Shown here: positions 41,992 through 50,941 of the stretch, piece after piece
Numbering within the stretch: position 1 is the first letter of the stretch
Layout: every line of letters begins with the position of its first letter
Source: Calothrix sp. NIES-4105
GTDB lineage: Bacteria; Cyanobacteriota; Cyanobacteriia; Cyanobacteriales; Nostocaceae
Length of the DNA stretch: 64,000 bases
Assembly: GCF_002368415.1 (NCBI RefSeq)
Contig: NZ_AP018290.1
Span: forward strand, 3,237,614 to 3,301,613
Direction of reading: 5' to 3'
The notes under the pieces: generated by a model
Told to the model about the DNA's origin: nothing
The model's database searches: none
What the model saw: only the letters and a program-made list of their open reading frames with translations
Position numbers and translations under genes: made by a program

Positions 41992-43215
41992 ATGCGATTT
42001 TCCAAACTACCTCGGTCACTCCGCCAATTTGGTACGCATGTATTGGCTATTCTTATGGGGGTCATGCTAACAGTTGGCACCCTAAGCGTATCTCCTTCCA
42101 TTGCTTCACCTGTACCTAGTGATAGCTCGGCGCCTGAATTAATGCCGGAATTAGTAGCTCAACGTCCATCGACTGCGAATACTGCGATTGGTAATAGTAG
42201 CTTTGTAACTGCGGCAGTTAACCGCGTTGGTTCTGCAGTTGTTCGTATTGATACTGAACGAACAGTAACACGACGCACTGCCGACCCTTTTTTTGATGAC
42301 CCATTTTTCAGACGTTTCTTTGGTGATAACTTGCCACAACAGGCGCCAAGTCAGCAGCAACGTGGTTTAGGTTCTGGTTTTATTATTGATAAAAGTGGAT
42401 TAATTTTGACTAATGCCCACGTCGTTGATAAAGCTGATAGAGTTACAGTTCGACTCAAAGATGGTCGCACTTTCCAAGGAAAAGTTCAAGGTGTCGATGA
42501 AGTTACTGATTTGGCGTTAGTTAAAATTAATGCAGGCGCCGATTTACCCGTAGCAGCGTTAGGTTCATCTACAAATGTACAAGTTGGAGATTGGGCAATT
42601 GCAGTAGGCAACCCCCTAGGATTAGACAACACTGTAACTTTAGGTATTGTTAGTACTTTACGTCGTACTAGTCGAGATGTTGGTATTGGCAACAAACGAC
42701 TCGAATTTATTCAAACCGACGCAGCTATTAACCCAGGTAACTCTGGTGGGCCACTTTTAAACGCACAAGGTGAAGTAATTGGTATTAACACTGCTATTCG
42801 CGGTGATGCAATGGGAATTGGGTTTGCAATTCCTATCGACAGAGCAAAATCGATTGCCTCTCAACTTCAACGTGGTGAAAGAGTTTCTCACCCGTTTATT
42901 GGTATTGGGATGGATGATTTAACTCCTGAAACGGCAAGACAAATTAACTCAAACCCAAATTCTCCTATTCAAGTCCCAGAAATTACTGGTATTTTAGTCG
43001 CGCGCGTTGTTCCTAACTCTCCTGCTGCTGCTGCAGGTATTCGTGTTGGAGACGTTGTTGTTCAAGTTGATGGTAAGCGTGTAACCAACGGTGAAGATTT
43101 ACTCAATATTGTTGAGCAAAGTCGTATTGGTCAAACTTTACAATTAAAAGTTCAGCGTGGTAATCAAACGCAGCAACTTTCAATTCGTACCGCACAACTA
43201 CAAGACCCATCTTAA
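41992..43215 (+). CDS. Deg/HtrA-type trypsin-like serine protease (HhoA family)
   Basis: Periplasmic or lumenal ATP-independent protease and chaperone for protein quality control. A 407-aa protein: signal peptide (about 1-40), acidic/disordered linker, protease domain with His in NAHVVDKADRV, Asp in TDLALVKI and Ser in INPGNSGGPLLN, then one PDZ domain (about 300-400, GILVARVVPNSPAAAAGI and GDVVVQVDGKRV). A single PDZ domain is the cyanobacterial HhoA/HhoB/HtrA layout; which of the three cannot be decided here. The region 43216-43576 downstream is filled with repeats. Confidence 0.95.
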   Translation: MRFSKLPRSLRQFGTHVLAILMGVMLTVGTLSVSPSIASPVPSDSSAPELMPELVAQRPSTANTAIGNSSFVTAAVNRVGSAVVRIDTERTVTRRTADPFFDDPFFRRFFGDNLPQQAPSQQQRGLGSGFIIDKSGLILTNAHVVDKADRVTVRLKDGRTFQGKVQGVDEVTDLALVKINAGADLPVAALGSSTNVQVGDWAIAVGNPLGLDNTVTLGIVSTLRRTSRDVGIGNKRLEFIQTDAAINPGNSGGPLLNAQGEVIGINTAIRGDAMGIGFAIPIDRAKSIASQLQRGERVSHPFIGIGMDDLTPETARQINSNPNSPIQVPEITGILVARVVPNSPAAAAGIRVGDVVVQVDGKRVTNGEDLLNIVEQSRIGQTLQLKVQRGNQTQQLSIRTAQLQDPS

Positions 43216-43243
43216 ATAGATAATTCTCCTGTCATATCATTAA

Positions 43244-43340
43244 TTGTGGCAGATTGTGGCAGATTTGTGCCAGATTGTGCCAAATTGTGCCAGATTGTGC
43301 CAGATTGTGCCAGATTGTGCCAGATTGTGCCAGATTGTGG
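43244..43340. repeat. Tandem 10-bp repeats GTGCCAGATT
   Basis: About nine consecutive 10-bp units (GTGCCAGATT with variants GTGGCAGATT and GTGCCAAATT) start 28 bases after the hhoA-type gene. The unit length is close to one helical turn of DNA. The apparent open frame across it is repeat-derived. Confidence 0.85.
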
Positions 43341-43576
43341 CACAGGCGTCCTCGCCTGTGAAATTATATACTTTTATTTACCACAGAGACACGTAGAGAC
43401 GCGATTAATCGCGTCTCTACTCAGAGAGAATATAAATTAACCACAAAGGCACAAAGGGCACAAAGAAAGAGTTAAGAAAAGAGAATACCGCAGAATTAAG
43501 TTTCTCTTACCTCTGTGTTCTCTGTGCCTCTGTGGTAATAAAATATGTACTGCTTAAGAAGGGACATTTATGCTAC
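43338..43576. repeat. Cluster of dispersed repeats
   Basis: In order: CACAGGCGTCCTCGCCTGTG hairpin, CCACAGAGACAC, the GTAGAGACG palindrome with core CGATTAATCG (43393-43420), CACAAAGGCACAAAGGG, the inverted CTCTGTGCCTCTGTGG (43513-43533) and TTTATGCTACAAC. No gene is supported in 43216-43704. Confidence 0.75.
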
Positions 43577-43704
43577 AACTTCCTTAAATCATCGGCTGGC
43601 TGAACGATTAAACATTAGATTTAAAATTAATAAAGGGCATAAAGCCATTGCTTTACACCCTTCAAGTTATGATTCTCATGAATTATTTATTGAATCCGGT
43701 ATTG

Positions 43705-44859
43705 TTAGCCACGTTGCCAAACTTTAACGGCGCCTGAAGCATCTGCACTTACTAGCATCTGACCGTTAGGACTAAACGCTAATTTTTTAACGCTAGCTTG
43801 GTGTCCGGTAAGAGTTGTAATTTCTTCCCCAGTTTGCAGGTTCCAAAGTTTAATGGTTTTATCAGCACATCCAGAAGCAAGTATTGTACTATCGTTATTT
43901 ATCGCTACAGAATACACTTCGTCGCTATGACCAATAATTACTCCGACAAATTCAGCGGTCTGCCAGTTCCACAATTTAATCTTTCCATCAGCACAACCAC
44001 ACACAAATAATCGTCTATCTGGACTAAATGCAATTGAGAATACTGGGGACTGTGCGTTCAAAGTTGTAATTTCAGCTTTTGTATTCAGATTCCACAATTT
44101 TATGGTTTCGTCATAACTACCACTAGCCAAAATTGCACCATTTGGACTAATTGCGAGAGTATTTACCCAATCATGGTGCTTGACAAAAGTAGCTGCTGCA
44201 TATTCTTCGTCTGCATTCCAAATTTGAACGGTTTTACCTCTGTCACCCGAAACGAAAGTTTTACCATCTGCACCGAACACAAGTGCATTTACTGCATACG
44301 CATTAGCAACGTATTCACGAATTTGCTCACCAGTTTTAACATTCCACAACTGAATACGCTGAGTTAAACCAGTACTAATCAGCATCTTGCCATCGGGACT
44401 AAAGGCAAGTGACTTCAAAATACCGTCGCGCTCAATTGTACGAATAACTTCACCAGTTTCCAAATCCCACAGTTTAATTACTGTATTACCTGTGGCTAGC
44501 AGTTTTCCATCGGGACTAAATGCAACTGCTTGTGAGTTTCGGCTTAATGTATGGATACACTCCCAATTAGTAGCTCTTAGTAGCGAAGCAGTTTTTCTAA
44601 CTACCTCTACTGCTACTTCTGCTAATCCTAATGTTACCGTCTTACCTGATTCTTGTACGGGCGATAACAAAGCGCTCTTGCCCGAAGCTTCTATTGAAGG
44701 TACTCGGTAGTTATTAAATTCGCTTCTTTGATAATCAACCTTGTTTGCAGCACTTGCGGAATCAGAAACGAAATTAGATATACGTGATGGTAAAAACATA
44801 GTCCCGCTCAAACTTTTATAGTATTTGTGTTCTGGTATATTTTTGGTTGATGGCGCCAT
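43705..44859 (-). CDS. WD40 repeat protein
   Basis: A seven-blade WD40 propeller preceded by about 100 unordered residues. Repeats are visible as VAFSPDGKLLATG...IKLWDLETG, LAFSPDGKMLISTG...IQLWNVKTG, LVFGADGKTFVSG...VQIWNAD, LAISPNGAILASG...IKLWNLNT, IAFSPDRRLFVCG...IKLWNWQT, VAINNDSTILASG...IKLWNLQTG and LAFSPNGQMLVSA...VKVWQ. No other domain is attached, so it is probably a scaffold. The frame opens at a GTG at 44961, but the N-terminus is weakly protein-like; the ATG at 44859 (or 44799) is more likely. Confidence 0.88.
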   Translation of the reverse strand: MAPSTKNIPEHKYYKSLSGTMFLPSRISNFVSDSASAANKVDYQRSEFNNYRVPSIEASGKSALLSPVQESGKTVTLGLAEVAVEVVRKTASLLRATNWECIHTLSRNSQAVAFSPDGKLLATGNTVIKLWDLETGEVIRTIERDGILKSLAFSPDGKMLISTGLTQRIQLWNVKTGEQIREYVANAYAVNALVFGADGKTFVSGDRGKTVQIWNADEEYAAATFVKHHDWVNTLAISPNGAILASGSYDETIKLWNLNTKAEITTLNAQSPVFSIAFSPDRRLFVCGCADGKIKLWNWQTAEFVGVIIGHSDEVYSVAINNDSTILASGCADKTIKLWNLQTGEEITTLTGHQASVKKLAFSPNGQMLVSADASGAVKVWQRG

Positions 44860-45672
44860 TTGACGCTTGAAAGAGTGCTGCGAACACGGTAGACACAGGT
44901 TGAGTAACCTTGGGTACAAGCGCGCAACAGCAGGCGTAAGAAGGGTTGAGTGAGCAATCACTCAGTTGATTCCCGGTGTTTTGTTTACTTTCCGGCTTTT
45001 ATGAGCCAGCTTCATGAACAAAAGTTAAAAACTGTGGATGAAAGTTGCTGTTTTTTAAGATTATGTGCCAACCCTTAACTATATTTTGCATTCTACAACG
45101 CGAAAATAAACACAACTTTATAAAATGTTAATAGTTAATGGTTAACATATGTTAATTTTATTGTTAATCTTCCTTGGTTAACAATAAATAATCAGTCGTG
45201 CTTTGGTAAGCCTCGTTACTGAAAATCAACGTTAATAGGAGTATTTACAGCGAAAACAGCAAGAATTCTCCTTTTTTGACCTTATTGATGACGGCTCTAA
45301 ACTTTAGTATTTTTACTAAGTCGAAATTGCTGCCAGCTGAGTAATAATGTATAAATACTTACTCACATTATTAAGATAATATTAATTTTGCTCAGATGTT
45401 TTGGCTTAGACTTAAGCAAATACGTAAGCAAAACAATTAAACTCAGCAGATGCATCAATTTCACTTACGTTGTAGCCTGTTAAAACTACTTATGTCACTG
45501 GTAGTTATACGGAAGAGTAACAGAATTTACCTTCAAATTTGTTAACAATTAAAAGTCGAATCATGGTAAGCTATTTTGCTCTGTATCGAGATAGCCTCAA
45601 GAAAATGTAAAATTCCGCTGGCATATCGGCAGTTCTATAATTAATTCTGGCCCCTTACTAGTTTGATTAACC
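44860..45672. other. Non-coding region upstream of lysS
   Basis: From about 44962 no gene is supported. It contains a 14-bp palindrome TTAACATATGTTAA (45142-45155) and the hairpin at 45158-45187. The stretch next to lysS is AT-rich and should carry its promoter; no tRNA-like leader was recognised. Confidence 0.4.
45158..45187. other. Perfect 10-bp hairpin in the lysS upstream region
   Basis: TTATTGTTAA and TTAACAATAA pair around a 10-base loop. It follows at once on the 14-bp palindrome, making a double inverted-repeat block. It could be an operator or an AT-rich RNA structure. Confidence 0.45.
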
Positions 45673-47199
45673 ATGTCGGAAGAAGATATCCGTGCCACGA
45701 GGCTAGAGAAAGCAGAGCAGTTTAGACAACTAGGAATAAATCCCTACGCCTACCGTTGGGAGTCAACACACCATACACAAGAGTTGCAACAAAAATTCGT
45801 TGACTTGCCAAGTGGCGAAGAAGCACTGGTTGAGGTTGCTGTTGCTGGTCGTGTAATGGGGCGCCGCTTTATGGGGAAGCTGGCTTTTTGTACGCTTGAG
45901 GATGATACAGGAAAAATTCAACTATATATAGAGAAGCAAGTTATTGAAGAAGGAATGGCAGAAACACTTCCCAATGCCTTCAAAACACTTGACAAACTTG
46001 TAGATGTGGGTGACATTATCGGCGTTAAAGGTACTATTAAACGAACTCAAAAGGGTGAATTGTCAGTTTTTGTCAAGCAATTTAATATTTTGAGTAAATC
46101 TTTATTGCCTTTACCTGACAAATGGCATGGATTAACTGATGTTGCCAAGCGCTATCGTCAGCGATACGTTGACTTAATTGTTAACCCAGAAGTTCGGCAA
46201 ACGTTTCGGCGCCGTGCCCAAATTACTGCGGGTATTCGTCGCTATTTAGAAGAACGGGATTTTCTTGAAATTGAAACCCCAGTTTTACAAAGCGAAGCAG
46301 GAGGTGCAGACGCACGACCGTTTATTACCTATCACAATACGCTAGAAATGGAGTTGTACTTACGTATCGCTACGGAGTTACATTTAAAGCGCTTGATAGT
46401 GGGTGGGTTTGAAAAAGTTTTTGAAATGGGGCGAATTTTCCGCAACGAGGGTATTTCGACTCGTCATAATCCTGAATTTACATCGGTTGAAATTTACCAG
46501 GCATATTCTGATTATAACGACATGATGGATTTAACGGAGGGGGTTATCACCACCGTTGCCCAATCTGTTCTAGGAACCTTGCAAATTAACTATCAGGAAG
46601 AGGAAATAAATTTAACACCTCCCTGGCGCCGCGCTACAATGCATGATTTAGTTAAAGAAGCCACAGGTGTAGATTTCACTACTTGTAATTTAGACGAAGC
46701 TAAAGGCGCCCTAAAGAATGCAGGTGTACCAGGTGTCAATGAATGTAATTCGATAGGTAAGCTATTAAATTTAGCGTTTGAAGAAAAAGTAGAGACAACT
46801 TTAATTCAGCCAACATTTGTCATTGACTACCCAGTAGAAATTTCACCTTTAGCAAAACCACATCGTTCCAAACCAGGTTTGGTAGAAAGGTTTGAACTAT
46901 TTATAGTCGGAAGAGAAACAGCAAACAGCTTCTCAGAACTTACCGACCCCATCGACCAACGTCAACGCTTAGAAGCACAAGCCGCGCGTAAAGCAGAGGG
47001 TGACTTAGAAGCACAAGGCGTTGATGAAGATTTTCTAACTGCTTTAGAATACGGAATGCCACCTACAGGTGGTTTAGGTATTGGTATAGACAGGTTAGTC
47101 ATGCTACTTACCGACTCTGCGAGCATCCGCGACGTTATTGCATTCCCGCTACTAAAACCAGAAAAACCCGATGACAAAGCGGATAAAGAAACAGAGTAA
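45673..47199 (+). CDS. lysS: Lysyl-tRNA synthetase (class II)
   Basis: Charges tRNA-Lys. The 508-aa protein has the N-terminal OB-fold anticodon-binding domain (about 50-160, [20 protein letters not shown]) and the class II catalytic core: motif 1 around [27 protein letters not shown] (seen in parts), motif 2 [21 protein letters not shown], and motif 3 [18 protein letters not shown]. Start ATG at 45673 gives the usual N-terminus ([20 protein letters not shown]). A terminator follows. Confidence 0.98.
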   Translation: MSEEDIRATRLEKAEQFRQLGINPYAYRWESTHHTQELQQKFVDLPSGEEALVEVAVAGRVMGRRFMGKLAFCTLEDDTGKIQLYIEKQVIEEGMAETLPNAFKTLDKLVDVGDIIGVKGTIKRTQKGELSVFVKQFNILSKSLLPLPDKWHGLTDVAKRYRQRYVDLIVNPEVRQTFRRRAQITAGIRRYLEERDFLEIETPVLQSEAGGADARPFITYHNTLEMELYLRIATELHLKRLIVGGFEKVFEMGRIFRNEGISTRHNPEFTSVEIYQAYSDYNDMMDLTEGVITTVAQSVLGTLQINYQEEEINLTPPWRRATMHDLVKEATGVDFTTCNLDEAKGALKNAGVPGVNECNSIGKLLNLAFEEKVETTLIQPTFVIDYPVEISPLAKPHRSKPGLVERFELFIVGRETANSFSELTDPIDQRQRLEAQAARKAEGDLEAQGVDEDFLTALEYGMPPTGGLGIGIDRLVMLLTDSASIRDVIAFPLLKPEKPDDKADKETE

Positions 47200-47234
47200 A
47201 CAGGTCAAAACAGAAAAATAATTGACATTTGTAG

Positions 47235-47262
47235 GGGTAGGTTGAATTCACTACCCTTTTTT
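47235..47262 (+). terminator. Rho-independent terminator of lysS
   Basis: GGGTAG and CTACCC form a perfect stem around a 10-base loop, followed by six T residues, 36 bases past the stop codon. Confidence 0.75.
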
Positions 47263-47324
47263 ATGTGTCGAAAAAATCTTAAAATTTTTTTCTTAGTGAG
47301 TAATTCTCCAAGGAAAAGTGCCAC

Positions 47325-48017
47325 GTGCAAGCAACAGAGATAAAAGAAAGGCTGAAATCGCTGATAGAGTCAGCTTTTACGGTAGATATAAATTTAGCAA
47401 GGAGGTTGGAAGAATTAAATCGTTGGGTAAAAAATGTCAAACCAGGTTTATTGACAGCCAAACCTTTGGTTAGTTTACTTTTGCTACAAATTATCCAAGA
47501 CGCAGAAACATGGCTGATACTCCAAACTATGCCATCAGAAGAAGAACGACTAGCTGCGTTAAATGTCCTTAGTCCTGCATTAAGATATTGGTACAGTGAC
47601 TTATTTCCTAGATGGTTAAATGAGAATGATGCCAAATTTTACGTTTGGCGGCAAAAAATTATGGCAGGGGAATTTTCTCAAAAAGATGGCGCCTTGATAC
47701 AATCTGTGAGTGATGAGATACAAAAGCGTAATGGTGAAATTGTTCGACGATATATAGCTGACTTATCGATGGCAACTGATATAATAGTTTGTAGCAGGCA
47801 AAAACCGCTTTGCGTACAACTCACGAGCCTAAGAGATGAACATTCTCAATCGAAGTCAGACGAATGGGAAAGCACGCTACGTATTTGGACAATAGAAAGA
47901 GGGTTATTTTTAAGTTACAATCCCGCAACAACTAACTATGTAAGTCAAATTGTAAATGTCATAATATATAACAGTAATAATTTGGCGCCTGCTAGTTATT
48001 TAAAATTTAATTTATAA
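47325..48017 (+). CDS. Hypothetical helical protein, first of a pair
   Basis: A 230-aa protein starting at a GTG with a purine-rich AAGGAAAAG upstream. Helical throughout; notable are LARRLEELNRWVKNVKPG, a Leu-rich stretch LVSLLLLQIIQDAETWLIL and a Trp-rich YWYSDLFPRWLNENDAKFYVW. One CSRQKPLC segment. No signal peptide. I do not recognise the family. The following gene on the same strand starts 56 bases later and may be co-transcribed. Confidence 0.6.
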   Translation: MQATEIKERLKSLIESAFTVDINLARRLEELNRWVKNVKPGLLTAKPLVSLLLLQIIQDAETWLILQTMPSEEERLAALNVLSPALRYWYSDLFPRWLNENDAKFYVWRQKIMAGEFSQKDGALIQSVSDEIQKRNGEIVRRYIADLSMATDIIVCSRQKPLCVQLTSLRDEHSQSKSDEWESTLRIWTIERGLFLSYNPATTNYVSQIVNVIIYNSNNLAPASYLKFNL

Positions 48018-48073
48018 CACCAATCTACTTAAAACAATTATCACATACTAGTTACTTAGAGAATAGAGTCATC

Positions 48074-48508
48074 ATGGTAAATAAGCCTATTGACCGTCAG
48101 CAAAGATTAGAAAAGTTTGTGCAAGCTGTTGAAACAGCCCAACAACTACAAGATAATATACTAAAATATGGACTGAATGCCGCTTACCTATATTACGAAG
48201 ATGTAGATGGAGACTGGTTAGCGAAATGGGGAGATGAAGACGCACCCTCAGAATTAATTACAAGTTTTCTGTTGAGTAATGATTTAATAGCATTAAATTT
48301 ACGAGAAATGCTTCAAGATAAATCAATTTCAGAAATATCTAACTACTTAGATAACTGCATGAATATTTCAACAGAAGAAAACAGAGTATTTGCAATTAAA
48401 GATTTACTAATAAGTAGTATCAATGATAAAAATGGGATAGATTTATTAAATTTAGCGCAGCAACTAGTAGATAAACTAGAAGATATCATCGATATAAATG
48501 CCAGGTAA
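48074..48508 (+). CDS. Hypothetical acidic protein, second of a pair
   Basis: A 144-aa acidic, helical protein with a central DVDGDWLAKWGDEDAPSELI segment and a C-terminal coiled region (LLNLAQQLVDKLEDIID). No motif of known function is visible. ATG at 48074 follows ATAGAGTC, a weak ribosome binding site. It lies just downstream of another unknown gene and upstream of a repeat cluster. Confidence 0.6.
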   Translation: MVNKPIDRQQRLEKFVQAVETAQQLQDNILKYGLNAAYLYYEDVDGDWLAKWGDEDAPSELITSFLLSNDLIALNLREMLQDKSISEISNYLDNCMNISTEENRVFAIKDLLISSINDKNGIDLLNLAQQLVDKLEDIIDINAR

Positions 48509-48571
48509 GAAACTAATAAATCCAAATACATATATCAATCCGACTTGATTATTGAAAAAATGTAAGTATTT

Positions 48572-48860
48572 GTAGGGTGGGCACTGCCCACCACATTTAA
48601 TGATTCATTTCATTAATTTTGGTATTTGGAAAAACGAACCGCGCTCCAACGCAGCATGACGCGAAGAAAGAATTGTTAAGATTCAACTTACCAATACTTG
48701 TCACATAGATTACTAGTAGTATTATATGTCATTAATTTTGGCAGGTTAATCTCTTAAAAATTCTTCCTTTGTGCCCTTTGTGTCTTTGTGGTTCATTCCT
48801 CCTACCTTCCAAAACTTATGACATAGAATACTAGTGTTTGGTGGGCAGTGCCCACCTTAC
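48572..48860. repeat. Repeat cluster: palindromes around a family H element
   Basis: The GTGGGCACTGCCCAC palindrome (48572-48596) and GGTGGGCAGTGCCCACC (48835-48860) flank a family H element (about 48690-48835). That element has TATGTCATTAATTTTGGC and CCAAAACTTATGACATAG ends with a CTTTGTGTCTTTGTGG repeat as its core. No gene is seen in 48509-49031. Confidence 0.7.
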
Positions 48861-49031
48861 GTATTACGTATGCTTCAAAAATAAAATAGTAATCCTAATA
48901 TATCAATTAATTCTTTTAGCAGATAAAATCATACCTTGAGTTATACCCTAGGGTGATACCAAAGACTTGAGGAATTACTTAGTGTTAAGTTAAGGAATTT
49001 CAAGGAATCTCAAGTCACAAGAAGGTATATT

Positions 49032-49598
49032 ATGGTAGCCAACTCCAGCGAAGTTAAAAAAAGTGTAAACGGCGCCCTGATTTCAGGTATAGTGCTAACA
49101 GTTCTGGGAATAGCAGCGATTGCATTACCAGTAATATCCACAATATTTGCAGAAACTTGGGTAGCTTTAATCTTGATTTCAGCAGGATTTACCAAACTAG
49201 TCTACGCTACCCAAACCCGTCATGAAGGCGGTTTCATTTGGAAGATTTTACTCAGCGCTATATATATCGCAACAGGTATAATGTTGTTTGTCTACCCATT
49301 AACAGGTATTTTAACTTTAACTATATTACTTGGTAGCTTCTTATTAACCGAAGGTACATTCGAGTTAATTTTAGCATTCCGTATTCGTCCACAGCAAAAC
49401 TGGACATGGGCATTAGGTAACGGTATTGTCACCTTAATACTAGGCGCCTTAATTTGGTTCCAATTTCCATACAACGCACCTTGGTTAATAGGTACAGGAC
49501 TTGGTGTTAGTATCTTAGCAACAGGTGTTTCACGAGTAATGTTATCAATCAACGCGCGTTCAGCATTGAACAGTGCAGAAGGTGGCGCCAGCGCATAA
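49032..49598 (+). CDS. HdeD family (DUF308) membrane protein
   Basis: A 188-aa protein with six hydrophobic segments in three hairpin pairs, the HdeD/DUF308 architecture. Each pair ends with a G-x-x-x-(V/L)-x-P or similar step (LGIAAIALPVIS, TGIMLFVYPLTGILTL, LGALIWFQFPYNAPWLIG). HdeD of E. coli contributes to acid resistance; the function in cyanobacteria is inferred only as envelope stress. ATG at 49032 follows AAGAAGGTATATT, a plausible ribosome binding site. Confidence 0.88.
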   Translation: MVANSSEVKKSVNGALISGIVLTVLGIAAIALPVISTIFAETWVALILISAGFTKLVYATQTRHEGGFIWKILLSAIYIATGIMLFVYPLTGILTLTILLGSFLLTEGTFELILAFRIRPQQNWTWALGNGIVTLILGALIWFQFPYNAPWLIGTGLGVSILATGVSRVMLSINARSALNSAEGGASA

Positions 49599-49621
49599 AC
49601 TATAAAACAAACGAAAACAAA

Positions 49622-49657
49622 TGTAGGTTGGGTGTCGCGACAGCGTAACCCAACATT
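49622..49657. repeat. TAGGTTGGGT...ACCCAAC hairpin, copy 3
   Basis: GTAGGTTGGGTGTCGCGACA and GCGTAACCCAACA form a hairpin just after the HdeD gene. Same family as at 12049, 20333 and 60667. Confidence 0.7.
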
Positions 49658-49824
49658 TAATATTTTAAATTTTTACACAAATTCAACACTCAATATTTAA
49701 AACCTGGGACTAAAGTCCGCAGGCTAAAAGCATAAGTCCTCTAGAAGAGGACTGTTTCTAGAGTTTTTCAAAGATTTGTCCTTAAGGATGCATTATGGGA
49801 GATTTATAAAATTAAATTTCTTAA

Positions 49825-50559
49825 CTAAGCTTCATTTTCTTTAGATAATTTAGGTGTACAAGCTTTACTATAGTCAATACCTAACTTGAATCTCGCGCGG
49901 TCATAAATTTTATGTAACAGAAGTTGTAAATCTAAAACGGGTTCATCTTCACCACTGCGTAATGGAATAGGTATAGCTGGTATAGATTGTTGTAAATTAA
50001 ATGCATATAACTCTGCTTTTGGACGTTGATAACTACGGCTAATTATGATTCTATAATCAGAAGTAATAACGGCGCCCATTGGCAAAGCTTCACCACCTCG
50101 TAATAAATCTATTTCAACTAAATGAGTTGCGCTGACTAAAATATGAAGTCTTTTTTGCAAATAAGCACTACGCCCCTCACCAGTACGCTTGTTTTTTGGC
50201 GATATTAGCTCAATAACTGTAATTACATTTCCCGTACCAACCTCACGAATTTCTAAAAATCGCTCTTGTACTTCCTCGGCAATTGGGATTTCAATTGATA
50301 TAGGTTGGGTAATTGGTTCTAAAGTAGCTGTTTGTGTTGTGCTTTGTGACGAAGCAGTAACAGATACATCTGGAATTCCAATTAACACGTTATCACCGTC
50401 ATCACTTAGGTAGACACGCTTTTCTACTGCAACACGATAATCTTCACTAAGGCTATCATCCAGTGCATCAGCAATTGCCACAATCATACGGCTGTGAAAT
50501 TCTGACCACAACTCTGGATTTTCTAAGTAAGGGTTCATGCCAGGTAGGGGTGAGGGCAT
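49825..50559 (-). CDS. DUF4058 family protein
   Basis: A 244-aa protein with the family start PSPLPGMNPYLENPELWSEFH and later VIELISPKNKRTGEGRSAYLQKR (quoted parts: VIELISPKNKRTGEG) and LVEIDLLRGGEALP. These strands and the E...K pattern recall a PD-(D/E)XK-like fold. DUF4058 proteins are very common in multicopy in cyanobacteria and have no proven role. Length is normal. It is transcribed alone. Confidence 0.85.
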   Translation of the reverse strand: MPSPLPGMNPYLENPELWSEFHSRMIVAIADALDDSLSEDYRVAVEKRVYLSDDGDNVLIGIPDVSVTASSQSTTQTATLEPITQPISIEIPIAEEVQERFLEIREVGTGNVITVIELISPKNKRTGEGRSAYLQKRLHILVSATHLVEIDLLRGGEALPMGAVITSDYRIIISRSYQRPKAELYAFNLQQSIPAIPIPLRSGEDEPVLDLQLLLHKIYDRARFKLGIDYSKACTPKLSKENEA

Positions 50560-50941
50560 GGCTGTACATAGTTTGAGTTAGTTTTATATTACTTATCTTA
50601 ACCGAATAAAATAAATATGATGTAGTTGATGGAAAAAGTAGTTGAACAGGGAGACTTGATTGCGTAGATCAAAGTGTTTATACAATCTTTCTTCTCTTTC
50701 TTCTCTTCCTTTGTGTCCTTTGTGCCCTTTGTGGTTCGTTCGTAATATAATCTTCTTTTATTTATAGGTAAACTGGTAATTAGAAATTCTAGATGGTGCG
50801 TGAAAGCATTGTACTTTTTGTTTCAATTTAATTTTTGTAAGTTTTCACACGCCCTACTCTGCGCCCTCTGTGCCTCTGTGGTAAAAATTTAAATCATTGT
50901 AAAAGAATTTTATTATTTTGGCGGCTGGGGACAATTTGCCC
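50560..50941. other. Non-coding gap with two CTTTGTG/CTCTGTG repeats
   Basis: Contains TCCTTTGTGTCCTTTGTGCC (50698-50729) and CTCTGTGCCTCTGTGG (50865-50882), both in the same orientation. No coding frame is supported. Confidence 0.55.

Noticed and set aside
43244-43340. Possible CRISPR array
   Set aside because: Units are only 10 bp, contiguous, with no spacers and no cas genes nearby.
43246-43440. Open frame of 64 codons over the 10-bp repeats
   Set aside because: Its product is a translation of the tandem repeat (PDCARLCQIVPDC pattern) followed by other dispersed repeats, not a protein-like sequence.
43545-43727. 60-codon plus-strand frame before the WD40 gene end
   Set aside because: Begins inside a dispersed repeat and overlaps the WD40 3' end; no ribosome binding site. 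It could be a remnant, but nothing supports it.
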